Source: Gigaspora rosea
Lineage: Eukaryota; Glomeromycota; Glomeromycetes; Diversisporales; Gigasporaceae
Direction: 5' to 3'
Assembly (NCBI GenBank): GCA_003550325.1
Contig: QKWP01000252.1
Location: 168,226-232,225 of the forward strand
Length of the DNA stretch: 64,000 nucleotides
This document shows, piece by piece, positions 45,761-57,439 of this stretch; positions within the stretch are counted from its first letter, which is position 1, and each line of letters starts with the position of its first letter. A program made the translations under genes and the position numbers. Under the pieces are notes generated by a model. That model made no database searches and was not told the origin of the DNA. It saw only the letters and a program-made list of their open reading frames with translations.

Positions 45761-46637
45761 AGATGTCTTGAACCATAATTTTTCCACGACTTCACTATCG
45801 GAGTACTATAAAATGATTAATAGCACAGATACTCCGATATGTGAATAATTAGTAGAACTAATCAGAAGTGGTGTGGGAAAATTAAAAAGCTCTAGTTTGC
45901 CGATTATGTTTAATTTTAAAATGGGATACTTGTTGGTCACATAATAGGAGACCGCGTAGGAGGTCACGATTTAAAAAATGGTACAAAAAACGAAATTACG
46001 CAATCTTTACTCACAAAAGTAAAATAGTTTGATATTGTTAGTTGATAGAAAAAAAAACATGTCGTTCTGAAATGAAAGATAATGGCGAATTGAATGGGTT
46101 ATCCTGTCAGAGTAGTTAAAGCAACACAAATAACTTGTGTAATGAATTTATTTTGATGACTTAATGATTTGTGCAATATTACAATTAAATGTTATCTGTT
46201 ATTGCTCTTATAGTCCACATAAAGTTAATGAATTGTTTCTCAAAACATATGGGAGAGCCCACGGCAAAAGGTGACTTCGGACCAACCAATCAGATTTTAA
46301 GATTTTATATAATAACTATCTAACTAATCATTATTTTTAGGAAACAATTTTTAGAAAAAATGATAATACATGATTGGATAATAATTATTTCTAATCATAG
46401 ATTGGCTTTTTTTTTTCTAGATTTCCGATTTCCGGTGTACGAAAATCACTGATCACAGTAATTTGAAAGCACTGTAATAAATAAATATAAATTTAGTTTA
46501 ATCGTTTAATACTACTATATGACATATAAACTTTTTCTCAAAATCTGTGATTTTCCCGAAGCCACTATTTGATGTGGGTCCTCTCATATATGAATTTTAA
46601 AGTGACCTGCCTACAAAACTGTAATTTTTTTTATCTA

Positions 46638-46918
46638 CCCTATGAAAAAAGTTTTGCGGAATTTTAAATGATTTTACAAAATATTTAGTATAATTCCGCA
46701 TTACACATGAAATTCGCGCAAGTTTCGTATTTTATATACAGAATATACATAAGTAATTAAGCCATTTCTATATAGATTCCATATCATGTCCCAGACATAT
46801 CCCTATATGTAATACGGAATTATAACCAAATATTCAGTATACGTAATTCATTCAAAATTCCTATACATAATTCATTCACGTAATTCGTTTAAAATTCCCG
46901 TAAACCTTTTTTATAGGG
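46638..46918. mobile_element. CCCTAT-family element with CTA duplication
   Basis: The left end CCCTATGAAAAAAGTTTTGC and right end TAAACCTTTTTTATAGGG are inverted, continuing into GGAATTTTAAATGA/TCGTTTAAAATTCC. CTA flanks both sides (46635-46637 and 46919-46921). The interior is repeats of 'ATAATTCATTCACGTAATTC' type. Confidence 0.83.
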
Positions 46919-47344
46919 CTAGAAAACTTCGAAATATATAAAGTTTTGTTGGGGATGATGCTATAATCGAATGATATTGTATTATCAATTTATGTATCTT
47001 ACACGTATAACCAGCGCCAGCTTTCCATTTTGATCAAATTTGCAGATCGCTGCACGCCCATACAACACCTGATTGTTGTCGTTGCGCGATTATACTGATT
47101 TTTTTAGATATGACCGACAAATTTTATAAGAATAATTAATATATTTAAATTCTTTTACAACGATTTATTAGTATCGTAAAATTATTGCTAAGACCAATGT
47201 AGTTAGATTAGGGCTGATCTATTCATAGTTTTGCAGAAGAAACAAGGGGATGGTTTAAAACCACGTTTATCGCATTTTGTTGCGTCAGTATCACAACGTT
47301 AAGATGCAAAAAAAAAATCAATATATGGGAGAAGTCATTAGAAA

Positions 47345-47481
47345 CAGTGTTAAAAATTCGTATTGTTTTCTGCACAAAAATTAACAATTACTGTGCAATA
47401 TGCACAGAAAAATAAAATAACTTTCCTGTATAAAGAATATTTTTGTACAGCATATTTTTTCGGAATTTTTAATACATACTG
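47345..47481. mobile_element. hAT-like MITE with TAAAAATTC ends
   Basis: CAGTGTTAAAAATTCG and CGGAATTTTTAATACATACTG are inverted with a small gap. The flanks ATTAGAAA and ATTTAGAAA agree apart from one inserted T. The interior shares TGCACAGAAA and CTGTGCAATATGCACAG with 12540-12716. 47482-48030 has no gene seen. Confidence 0.7.
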
Positions 47482-48030
47482 ATTTAGAAATGAACAAATA
47501 ATTTTTAATAACTTTTTTTAAAATTTTAAATTTAAATATCTCATAAACTACTATACTCAAATTGATAATTTTTTTATTTTAATTTTATAATTATATAGAA
47601 TTAAAAATTTATTAAATTTAGGTCGGTCTCAAGCGTTCAATCAATAAGTCAAAAGTGTCGGAAAATAAATTTTATTTAGCGGAAAATATTTAAAATAGAT
47701 TAAACGTGTTTATTATTAAGATGATTATGCGTAACATAATAAGCTTATTACGTAATAAAATCAATTTTTATTAGTGAAAAATATTAAATGAGGTTTTCAT
47801 TTAAAAAAAAAAGTTTTTGCAACAAACCACCTTTTTTTTATACGTGCTTTGTAAAATTTTACAATCAATTAAGTATTCAAAGTTATTGCTCAAGCAACTT
47901 TGCCATAGACCTTCATTTTTGGCATCAACGAATTACTATTTTACTTCTCGCATTAATAAGCTTTTAAAAATCGGGAAGCCCAAATTACAATAACGAATAC
48001 ATTTGTAATTGATGACGAATTAAATAAATA

Positions 48031-48380
48031 CGGTCAGGCCTCTCTAAATGTAATGCAACGGGACCATATGTAAAAATTTAGCCAACCATGCACTTAGAAG
48101 TATTGGTTAAGAGAGATAAAATCTATAAACGTAATACAGTCAGACCTCTCTAAGTGCACGCCCTTGGAACCACACATTCATAACGTGCATTTAGAGAATA
48201 ATAAGAAAAAGTGCATTTATAGAGGTCAAGTATATATTCGGGCCAGCACTTAAGCGTGCATTTAGAGAGGGTGTGCACTTAGAGAGGTCCGACTGTATTA
48301 TTTGGGCCCAAGTGAAGACATGCATATAGGGGGCTTTTCATAGGACATGCATTTAGGGTGGTGCATTTAGGGGGCCTGAA
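48031..48380. mobile_element. MITE interrupted by a related MITE
   Basis: CGGTCAGGCCTCTCTAAATG at the left and CATTTAGGGGGCCTGAATA at the right are inverted. TA precedes the left end. It contains the complete element 48137-48295 with its own TA duplication. Its family resemblance (TCAGRCCTCTCTAA ends) to the inserted element suggests preference for like sequence. Confidence 0.78.
48137..48295. mobile_element. Mariner-like MITE nested in 48031-48380
   Basis: CAGTCAGACCTCTCTAAGTG and CACTTAGAGAGGTCCGACTG are 20-bp inverted ends with one mismatch. TA lies on both sides (48135-48136, 48296-48297). Non-coding. Confidence 0.9.
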
Positions 48381-48436
48381 TATAATAAGAATTTTAAATA
48401 TCGATTTCAATGTTTATTTGGACAGATCATAATAAA

Positions 48437-48664
48437 TGTCGGGGATGATGCTGAAATCGGATGATGCTGAAATTTGGGGTCTCGATTTGAAACTATAGGC
48501 CTTGCTAAAATCCACATATACTCTTTAAATATCAAATCTACACCCAAACCTTACCCTAACCTTATAAGACAAAAACGAAAAAAACACCTCAAAAAAATTT
48601 TAAAATTTCATATCAAAATAGATCAAAATTTCAGAATCATCCGATTTCAGCATCATCCCCGACA
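48437..48664. mobile_element. TIR element with TGTCGGGGATGATGCTGAAA ends
   Basis: TGTCGGGGATGATGCTGAAA followed by TCGGATGAT is perfectly mirrored by ATCATCCGA, TTTCAGCATCATCCCCGACA. ATAAA flanks both sides (48432-48436 and 48665-48669). The interior includes the CTTACCCTAACCTTATAAG strand of the common core. Loose fragments of the same end occur near 46947 and 21909-21960. The plus frame inside (48474-48668) is not a gene. Confidence 0.85.
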
Positions 48665-49342
48665 ATAAATAAGCACTAGTACGATCACTCACTAATCACA
48701 TGCTTGAAAAGATTTTAATTACGTCATAAGTTTTTTGTTAATACAGTAATCTAATTATACTTGAGCACTATTATGATCACTTGCTAATCAGTTTGAGATT
48801 GACGTTCGAGAACGATTTTAGTTTGGTAGTTGGTGAGATATTTTGCTTTAAGGTTAAAAACTTTGAAAAATTATGCCCTGAGTTAGAAGTGCAATAAGTG
48901 CGCATGTACGGTTTAATTTTGGGTATTGTATAAGTCATGCGCGATAAATGTATTAATAAGGGATTTAGGTTTAATGTTAGTTGTTTACTAAGAAAAATTT
49001 AATTACTAAAGGTATGTTAACTTATAACTTTTCTTTTTCACCTACTATTTCCTTGTTCGCTCTTCTTCCCACTTTATTAATAATTCGATCACTTTTATAT
49101 TACTGATTCCCATTCTAATTCTAATCCATTATTAATTATAAAAATGTAGTAATATATCTAAATTATTATAGTAAATGTAATCATGGAATATTCACACCAT
49201 GCGATTGCGATTTATGCATCCAATATACAGGTGAACAAAAATTAGCGTTATAATAGGCATTCAGCTTGCTGAATACCTATTCAGAAAACAGAGTGCTAGC
49301 AGAATGCCAATCAATTAGCTAACTGATTTCTGCCACTTTGAC

Positions 49343-50816
49343 CAACAGGGATGGTATATGACGTGGTCATTTGATCAAAATTCAAATGACCCTGTGTCAT
49401 CAATTAACGACCGGTTATTTGAGGTCATCACGTGCAATGATTTTTATTGGTTAAATAATATATTAAATGTAAAAGTCAAAATTAAACTAATATACATGCA
49501 TTAAATAATTTTGGTTTTAGTGAAAGTTTACACATATTGTAAATTTTATAATATCAACAATAGATTTATTGGTATAATTTTAGCATTAATAAATATCTCC
49601 ATTTATAAATCGTATTTTATAAACAATTATTATAAAACGCACCAATGGTGTTTTACACCTATCATATGGTTTTATTTTTTTTAGATTTTCTTTGGTACAA
49701 AATTTTTGAAAATGTTTTATGTTAAGGCTAAGGTTCAGTATTTAATTTAGGGTTAGGGTTTGGAAAGGGGTTTGAGGGCATAGAACATTTAACTCGAGTT
49801 ATGAATTACCTAATTTCAGAAATAATGTATACATAGGTCATATATGCGTTTTAGTAAAGTCTTTATAAATATTTTTATTTAGTAACCTATCGTAAATGGC
49901 CGGATGCAAGGACATAAAAAACTTGCATCCCCAAGTTATTCCTATTTTGTTTAGGCATGAGAAGTTCTTCTGTCACGCCAATACAAAAAAATAATGACGA
50001 AACAATAAAAGAATAATCTTTATATATATGCGTATTAGTGAAAAAAAAATCAATGTAATTATTAATAAGTAATTATTATCAGTAATTTATTACATTGCTG
50101 TGCATTTCACAATCGTTGAAAATCGAGAAAGAACGCATGTTCATTCAGAATTAAATTCAGAAATGATGTGGAACAATAAGTAATTATTATCAGTAATTTA
50201 TTACATGATCTGCATACAGGATGAAAATCGAGAAAGAACAACATACTGTATTCATATATATAATATAATAATTATTATTATACTTACAAAAAACTGAAAG
50301 CCAGTATTAGTTTAAAGTGTAATTGATTTATATCACCTATTAAATAAATATAATAAACAAACGAAATATTAAAATCATGTTCTTATTTAAAATACATTAA
50401 ATTTATGATGTAGACAAGTTTTACACCGAGTGATGCTAGTATATAAATAATACGCAAATTAAAATTTTTATTATAATTGTATTTTACCCTATATTATCCT
50501 ATATTATATATTAAATTAACAGAATACATCAATAATTTATCTGTTTATCAGTTTTATAATTCGGGTATCCGGATAGCCTAACAGTTAACCGGTTACGGGA
50601 CAGCTGATCGAGAAGGGGATGATATTAAGCAACTATTCAACTTTGAACGGCCTAATGGATCTACTATCTAAGGGTATTTTGATCAGTCAAAAGATATCAG
50701 ATTATCAATTAGCTGAAGTTAAATGACCTTCTTAAGCCATTTGACTGTGAATTGACCGATGACCAGTCATTTGTCATTTAAGTCATTTGGGTCATTTCAA
50801 GTCGTTTACCCTGTTG
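49343..50816. mobile_element. Possible 1.5-kb element with CAACAGGG ends
   Basis: CAACAGGG at the left and CCCTGTTG at the right. Subterminal AAATGACC/GGTCATTT motifs are inverted between 49368-49420 and 50725-50800. The flanking 8-mers do not match, so the boundary is tentative. The interior has a GTTAGGG fragment (49730), a GGATGCAAGG/CTTGCATCC hairpin (49908-49941) and a tandem duplication. Confidence 0.4.
50064..50240. repeat. Imperfect direct duplication of about 110 bp
   Basis: AATAAGTAATTATTATCAGT followed by AATTTATTACAT occurs at 50064 and 50174; GAAAATCGAGAAAGAAC occurs at 50118 and 50222. Confidence 0.85.
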
Positions 50817-52192
50817 ACTAGTAATTAGAGTTATGACAAATTTATGAAAAAACATTGAGTTATTAATTAAGGCCAGACCAAATTAATTCGGTGGTTTACG
50901 TTAAATCCTTCTCTCAAAAAGAGGAGGGGGAGGGGTAGTGATTGGACAAATGCGCATTAATGCGATATCGCATGATATAATTTTTGAAATTTATAGTTTC
51001 CCATCGGAAAATATCGGATACATGCTCAAATTTTTACACTGATCTTGCTTTTCTTTTATGTTCATTTCATTTTCTTTTCGGAATTTTTTGAGACTTTTGC
51101 CGATATGCGCTCCCTAGCCTAAATTATATATACTTTAATTTTCCTATATAAAATTTAGATGGGATAAAATGCGCATGATTCCAAAAAATGCGCATGAATG
51201 CGCATTAATGCGCACGATTAAGGAGGGGAAGATAAGAGGGGAGATTATTATTAGAAAAAACTTTTCCGAAATAATTAGTAATATTATAAAATGTTTCCGA
51301 AAATTTCCGCATCAATAGTGGGGGAAGGCATAAAAGGGAATTGCAACATCTAAAGTAGTGCTATGACCCGGGTCAGGTTGACACGACGGGTCAGCATTCT
51401 GACGGTTCACGGGTCAGATTTTTATCAAACGGGTCAAACCAAAATTGGCCGCCAAACTTAATTACATTGGCCCGGAACCAATAAAATTTCAGGATATTGT
51501 ATAACAAGACACTAACCGTATGTCAGTGTGTAGCACAAATTTTAAATACTGCCGGGCATAGTATATATAGTGCCCTGGCACTGCGTTTTAATGGTACGTA
51601 CACGACGCCTACTACTGTACTAGCAATTCTGTCAAATTATCTAAAATTCTTTTTCTTTTTTTTTTTATTGGTCTAAGTCATGCTAAGAAGCATCATTTGA
51701 CAACAATATAAGTTCAAATAGGCCTCGCTATGTTTTATTTGTCAAACTAAATGCCTTAGAATTAGAATGCCTGCCTCATTATCAAAAATCTTTAGAGTAC
51801 ATACGTACGTACATATGTACATACGCACGTACGTACCAATTGAGGAATTTCTGTTTCACAAATTAGCCCATATAAAGCCTTAATTTAAATATGTAGCGAT
51901 AATAAAGCGATACACAGATATATAAATTCTTTTACTATTTATTTTCATATCATATAAAATAAATATTTTTTTTGAGACAATGCATTATTGACTTGATTTT
52001 TAAGCTTTAAGTGCAATAAGCTGCTTCCTTTTTAGTGTAGATGCATTGACTGTAAGAATGAAAATTTATCACAAAAGTTTTGATTTAATAACACGCATAT
52101 ATATAAATATTGCCTTTTCGTTTATTCATTACTGACCTAAACTGACATAACACTAGATCTTTTATCTAATAATAAGTTCAACCGATCTAATG

Positions 52193-53911
52193 CCCTATAA
52201 GAAAAATGGACCGTAAAGGTACGGGTTGGAGGCGGAATGGCACGGGTTTTGGTGGCACGGATTAAACCCGGATTATGTATGTAAGAGGCTTAGATTGGCA
52301 CGGATTTTTGGCCCGTGGTGGACCGTATACACGTACAAATTGGACCGTTAGTGACTTGGGTTTTGCAACACTTTACTAGTCCAAATGGCACGGGTTTTGG
52401 TACGGGTCAGTGTGTAATGGCACGGGTGTTGATGGCCCGGATTTGTACTTAGAGCTTTGAATTGGTACGGATTTTTTTTGGCTCATGGTGGGCTATATAC
52501 TGGTGTTAATTGGACCGTTAATGATTCAGGTTTTACACTTTACAAGACATTAAAATTTGCATCATAATTAATATATAAATAAAGTATTTTATTAATTTAT
52601 TATATTCTATTCGGTCGGATAAAACTAATTATAAAAAAAGAAAAAAAAGTAAGGGGGAAAAAACTACTAGTTCTAACCCTAACTATAAATATCGTTCGTA
52701 ACGAACGTTTCAAACGTCGTCGCATAAACCAACAATATTTACATATTGACTCCAATAACAACGAAACTGAAAATGACGAAACCTGCCAACGAAGGCTTCA
52801 ACGATAAAACTGAATTTGTACCGACAAAAGCTTGACACCAAAGCGACGAAATCAAAATGCTGATTCAAATGAAAAAAGAAGAAAAGTTAGTTTCGGTAAC
52901 GAACTGAAAAAAAAAAAGAAAAAAAAAAGATCAAGGAAAGTCAAGCAAAACCGGTAAAGCAGGGAAGCAAAACCAGTGAAAGTGCAAGAAGGCAAAACAG
53001 CGAAAGTGCAACGAGATAAAACAGGCAAAATCAGCAGTGTAAAAAAAGCAAATCAGCGAAAGTGCAAAAAGGCAAATTCAAGAAGACAAGAATGCAAAGT
53101 GCAAGAAGACAAAATCGGCAAAGTGCAAGAAGGTAAAATCGGCAAAGTGCAAGGTAAAATAACAGCTAAGTGCAAGGAAGCAAACCAGCGAAAGTGCAAG
53201 ACAAGAGCAGCAAAGTGCAAGAAGGCAAAACTAGTAAAAGTATAGAAGGAGAAATTAGCGAGGTGCAGCGAGACAAAACAAGAAAAAGAACAAGACGAAA
53301 AAAAGCAAAAATTCAAGCAAAATAAAGAGCAGAAAATCAAGAAAATTTAAAAACCCCAATACCGAAATGACTCGCCAAGATCGTCGAAGAAATACTCAAA
53401 CTCCGAACCTAAAAGAGAATGAGAAACATTAGTATAGAGAAAATAAAACAAAAAAAAAAAAAATACAAACGAAAGAAATTACCAGAATAGAACGAAATGG
53501 CGAAAGACCATTCCAAAAAGATTGCTGAATCTAAAGAATCTAAAGTAAAAAAAAACGTAGTAACTTAACACGAAAAAAAATAAAAATATAAAAACTAAAA
53601 GAAAATGTAAAGCGTAAAAACAAAAAAAAAGATCTAGATGATCTTCAGATCTAAATTCGGACCGGATTAAGGGGCTGTTCTGGCCCTAATCCGATATCGA
53701 GCTTGTATATACTTTATGTACAGTACATACCATCTCTAGCATATACGTACCATAACGTTCAACATGCCTATACGAGACAAGACGTACAATCACGCGTCAT
53801 TCGAACACGTACCATTACGTACAATGAACCTACATCTGCCACTAACCCGAGCCATTACGAATATTACTGACACCACCCCATACCACCACACGGACCACTT
53901 TTTTTATAGGG
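52193..53911. mobile_element. CCCTAT-family element, 1.7 kb, innermost level
   Basis: CCCTATAAGAAAAATGGACC at the left and GGACCACTTTTTTTATAGGG at the right. Left subterminal array of ATGGCACGGGTTTTGG and TTGGACCGTTA. Right subterminal array of CGTACCATTACG-type motifs. Both match 19115-19751 in position and orientation. The middle (52950-53330) is a purine-rich GCAAGAAGGCAAAAC array whose Lys-rich frame (52976-53245) and its antisense are low-complexity. The 3-bp flanks (ATG, TTG) match only partly. Confidence 0.8.
52950..53330. repeat. GTGCAAGAAGGCAAAA minisatellite
   Basis: About 14 irregular copies of an approximately 24-bp purine-rich unit (AAAGTGCAAGAAGGCAAAAC), internal to the 52193-53911 element. 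Confidence 0.8.
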
Positions 53912-54201
53912 TTGGGTTACATAAATTTACATTAACTTTAAGTTTTTCGATTTTCTATATGATATATTGATCCGAGTCATGACCCGGGTTGATATCCCGA
54001 TCGTAATTATTAACCTGGGTCACTAGTTTCCGACCCGGGTAAGAGCTAATCTAAAGTAGCGCCTGGCTAAGATTAAGCCCTGAAATTAGATCTTCATGCA
54101 TGCATTATGTCGTAATTTTAGGTACTTTAGATAAATCACTACTTTAGATGCAAGGAGGGGGTAACGTAAACCACCGAATTAAGCTTGTCTGGCCTAATTA
54201 A

Positions 54202-54990
54202 GCTTTTAATTACATCATAGTGCAAAATTTAGTTCTTACAATCATGCAATAAAAGCTTAAGCTATGACATAGTTTTGTTATCGTCCAAATATAATTAGAT
54301 TTATATTTCCGTGAAAAATTTACAACTTTTGAGTGTTATCAATAATTATCTTATTAAACGAAATACCATGTAATGCCAATAAGTATATATTATAATATAT
54401 TTGGCTGAGTTACAAATGGATGGATAAGGTAGTATCATTTGTTTATTGTGACACTAAGATATACCAGGAACGAAAGCATACGAGTGTACAGTTTATTTGG
54501 CGAGTTAGGTCCTCGAAGTCTTGAAATCTGATAGGTCTGCATGACATATTCATCAAATTTTGGTTATTTTCACATATAATATTGTCGCACTTTACATATG
54601 CGATGATCTTTGTCGTGACTTGTCAACTTTCACGTGAACGTAAGTTCTCTGACAAATTTAACGTGACCAGTACTACGTAATCTTTCATGTGTATAACGAA
54701 CTAAAATAAAAGGAACCACAGTAATTTTCAATAAATGATAGTAAAACTTGATATTGTATTTGTGCATAAATGTCGGCGACCCAATGCAAATATTTGCATA
54801 TATTCGCTAGATATTTAGAATTTTCCATTTTTCAAAAAAAGCTAAAATTGGAGAATTTTTCTCTTTTTAAACTTTTAACAATGATTTTTTGATATTCATC
54901 TATTCAAATCTAATAAAAATTTTGTAAATAATTATTTTTTAAGAAATATTTAATAAGAAAAAATTGCTACAGTAGTTATTTAATAGTTGT
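54202..54990. other. Gene-free AT-rich stretch
   Basis: No gene, TIR pair or RNA seen. The composition is moderately complex at 54400-54720, but no frame is open for long. Confidence 0.45.
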
Positions 54991-55990
54991 TTAATTTAAA
55001 TAAAAATAACAACATTTATCTTGAACAAATTTAATCAATTTTTTCTTAATATATTCTATAAATCAATAAAATTTAAATAAAAAATTTTATTGAATTTGAT
55101 CAAGTAAGTGTTGTGTAACCTTTGTTCAAAGTTCAAGTATTAATAAATAAAAACTAAAAATTTCTTATAAAGATTATTTGATCCTTACCTGATCAAATTT
55201 GATCAATATTGTATTTTTCTATAAATTCATAGAATTAAAATTAAAATCTTTATTAAATTTGAATAAAAGGTTGCTAAAAAATTTTTGTTAAAGGTTTAAC
55301 TAATAAGTTTATTATAACTTTTTTTTAATTTTTTTAATGTCTTTAATCAAAATTTTATAATACTTATCTATTCAATCTAATAAAAAAATTTAGCTTAATT
55401 CTATGAATATATATAATTTAAAAAAATTTTATCAAATTGATCAATCTAAATCAAGTAATCTTTATTTAAAATTTAAAAAAAAAATTGTTGCAATGTTTAT
55501 TTTATAGATACTTAAAATTTGAATAAACACTTACCTGACCAAATTTATTCAAAATTTTTTATTTGATTCTATTGATTCATTAAATTAAAATAAAACATCA
55601 ATTAATTTAGATCAGGTATGTATTGAGTAATCTTTGTTCAATATCTATAAAATAAAGACTAGAGCAAATTTTTCTTATTTTAATAAATATTTATTGATAA
55701 CTACAGTATTTATAAAAATTAATAAATTTTTTTAATTTAGTCTATAAACTTATAGAATTAAAATAAAAAATTATTGAATTTGTACAAATTGATATTGAAA
55801 ACCCTTTAATTAAAGTTCAAAAAAAGAAAAAATTACTTGATTTTAGCTTTTTTAAAGATATTTAAAAGTATTTTTTAAACTTTTACTAAAGGTTTCTCAA
55901 CAGCAATAAATCAAAATTGAATAAACTTTTATTCTTATTTATAAATGTATAGAACAGAATTCAATTATTTAGTTATTAAAAACCTTTACT
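54990..55990. repeat. Tandem array of palindromic monomers, locus 2
   Basis: Five or six diverged units of about 140-190 bp. In each, TTGAACAAAGGTTAC-like sequence, ATTTGATCAA, a run like TTTATTTTAATTCTATAAAT, and then the mirrored blocks occur in order (for example 55030-55135). More diverged than loci 1 and 3. Confidence 0.6.
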
Positions 55991-56842
55991 AGAAGGTTTA
56001 AACATTATTTGATTAGATATATATTGTAATTATCTGATGGTTATCAATTATTGGAAAATTTTATGAGATGCCAGGCTTTAAATGACCCTAAATTTACAGA
56101 AGAGACAGTCCCAAATATGAAGTAAATATTATATATTGATTAGCCAATCAAAACCACAAATTTTTTTTAAAAAAAATAGAAAAATGAAATGAAACCAAGG
56201 AAATTTAACTACAATTTGTATTTAAAAACTATGAAGTAAATTTAGTCAAATATTATTGTAGAGTAGATAAGCATGCCTTAATTAAGTTGGATCAAATTTT
56301 AACTATATCAATATTACTAATTATAGGCATTATTATTTAGATCTCCCTATATGTTTAATTCTATATTTAATATAAACCCCAAATATTTCATATGATTATG
56401 TCTATTGTTCTATTGAAGAAGCCTTTAAACCTTTATTACCTTATTCCTTATATTACATTACATATATATATATATATCACATTATAAGGCTTTTGTAAAA
56501 AAATTATAAGATTAATTAATTATTATTAACTTTTAAACCAAAAATTCTCTTGTAATACATACAAAATAAATTACATAACATAAATATTACCTTCACTAAA
56601 TCGTTTTTCAGGCATTTTTGGTTTACCTTTTTTACACAAAAAATGTACTAAGTGGTTGTAAATTACTCATAAATTCAGTAGATAAACCGTCATATGAAAG
56701 TTGTAGAATTCATGAGGATTCATTCGATATTATTTGAATACGACACAAAAACTTTAAATTTGCTTAGTATGCTTACCCACCTTTCGTAGTATAAATAGGT
56801 TAACCGAACTTCCTAAAAAAGTATTGTAAAACGTATAAAAAT
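55991..56842. other. Gene-free AT-rich stretch
   Basis: No gene seen; short (AT)n at 56461-56476. Confidence 0.45.
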
Positions 56843-57393
56843 TAGAGGTCTTACCTGGGTTGGGTTGACCCGTACGGGTCAGTAAATATGACGGGTTATG
56901 CGGGTCACGGATCAAAATTGAACTGACCAGGATCAGATAGGCTAATTCGATGTAAAAAAAATGTTGTCAAAAAAAAAAAAGACTTTGACTAGAAGTTAGA
57001 GCCTATATATTTTTTACAATCCAGATATGATCAAAAACAAATTAATAAATCTTTAGATCCGGATACTATTTATAATCCAAGTATAATTTACAGCCCAAAT
57101 TTAGCTTTATAAAAAGAGCATTCTAAAACGTCTATAGCATTGCATATTTTTTTAGTTTAAAAAATTTCCACTTCCAGATTTCCACTCTACGATACTTGAT
57201 CAATAAAAGTTAAAGACAAATACTAATAAAGTTTATTTTAAATATATTAATATTCTTACCTATCTGCTATTAAAAGATCTAACGCAATGAATATCACCAT
57301 AAGATGCGTATGTAACCTATCTGACCTGGGTTGTGACACGAGTCAAGAAATTTCGGGTTGGGTTTGACCCGGATCACTATTTTCTGACCTATA
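56843..57393. mobile_element. hAT-like element with GGGTTGGGTTGACCC subterminal motifs
   Basis: TAGAGGTCTTACCTGGGTTG at the left and TTTCTGACCTATA at the right are loosely inverted; GGGTTTGACCCGGATCAC lies near the right end. The flanks ATAAAAAT and ATAAATTT match 6/8. Related in motif to 603-930 and to the ends of 51356-54048. Confidence 0.55.
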
Positions 57394-57439
57394 ATAAATT
57401 TTCTTTATTAACAATTGTGTAACAATTGAATAATCGTTT

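Larger units (their letters stand above)
45015..46235 (+). pseudogene. Broken copy of the 22508-23117 coding candidates
   Basis: The start (ATGTACTTTGAAGTTC, TTTGTTTGCTAAA at 45015-45050), the middle (TTTGATATTGTTAGTTGATA, GGCGAATTGAATGGG, GTAGTTAAAGCAACACAA at 46028-46130) and the end (46165-46235) correspond to the minus-strand candidates in copy A. The frame is interrupted by inserted DNA and by small insertions and deletions. If copy A is a gene, this is its dead paralogue. Confidence 0.4.
43765..46250. repeat. Segmental duplication, copy B (inverted relative to copy A)
   Basis: Plus-strand counterpart of the minus strand of 22505-25150; see that entry for shared blocks. It starts with CATGAGAAAATTGTG and ends after CTTATAGTCCACATAAAG and TTGTTTCTCAAAAC. 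It lacks the 74-bp MITE and the dispersed repeats present in A. It carries its own insertion of about 0.9 kb (about 45060-45960) that includes the 383-bp hairpin. An (AT)n run is at 44410-44426. Confidence 0.8.
51356..54048. mobile_element. hAT-like element, middle level of the nest
   Basis: The ends TAGTGCTATGACCCGGGTCA and GACCCGGGTAAGAGCTA are inverted. There is a perfect 8-bp duplication ATCTAAAG at 51348-51355 and 54049-54056. Subterminal GACCCGGGT/ACGGGTCA motifs lie at both ends. Its own sequence is 51356-52192 plus 53912-54048, which includes an (ACGT)n-like microsatellite at 51799-51836. The rest is the inserted CCCTAT-family element. Confidence 0.92.
50871..54194. mobile_element. 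Harbinger-like TIR element, outermost of a three-level nest
   Basis: GGCCAGACCAAATTAATTCG followed by GTGGTTTACGTTA pairs with TAACGTAAACCACCGAATTA, AGCTTGTCTGGCC. TAA (within a longer TAATTAA) flanks both ends (50864-50870 and 54195-54201). Between 50940 and 51215 it has a cluster of ATGCGCATTAATGCGCA motifs. It contains a complete hAT-like element (51356-54048). No transposase seen. Confidence 0.82.

Noticed and set aside
51799..51836. ACGTACGTACAT tract as possible regulatory site
   Set aside because: It is a tetranucleotide microsatellite within a transposon.
52976..53340. Lys-rich plus frame and Cys/Phe/Leu-rich minus frame
   Set aside because: Both derive from the GCAAGAAGGCAAAAC minisatellite inside a transposable element.
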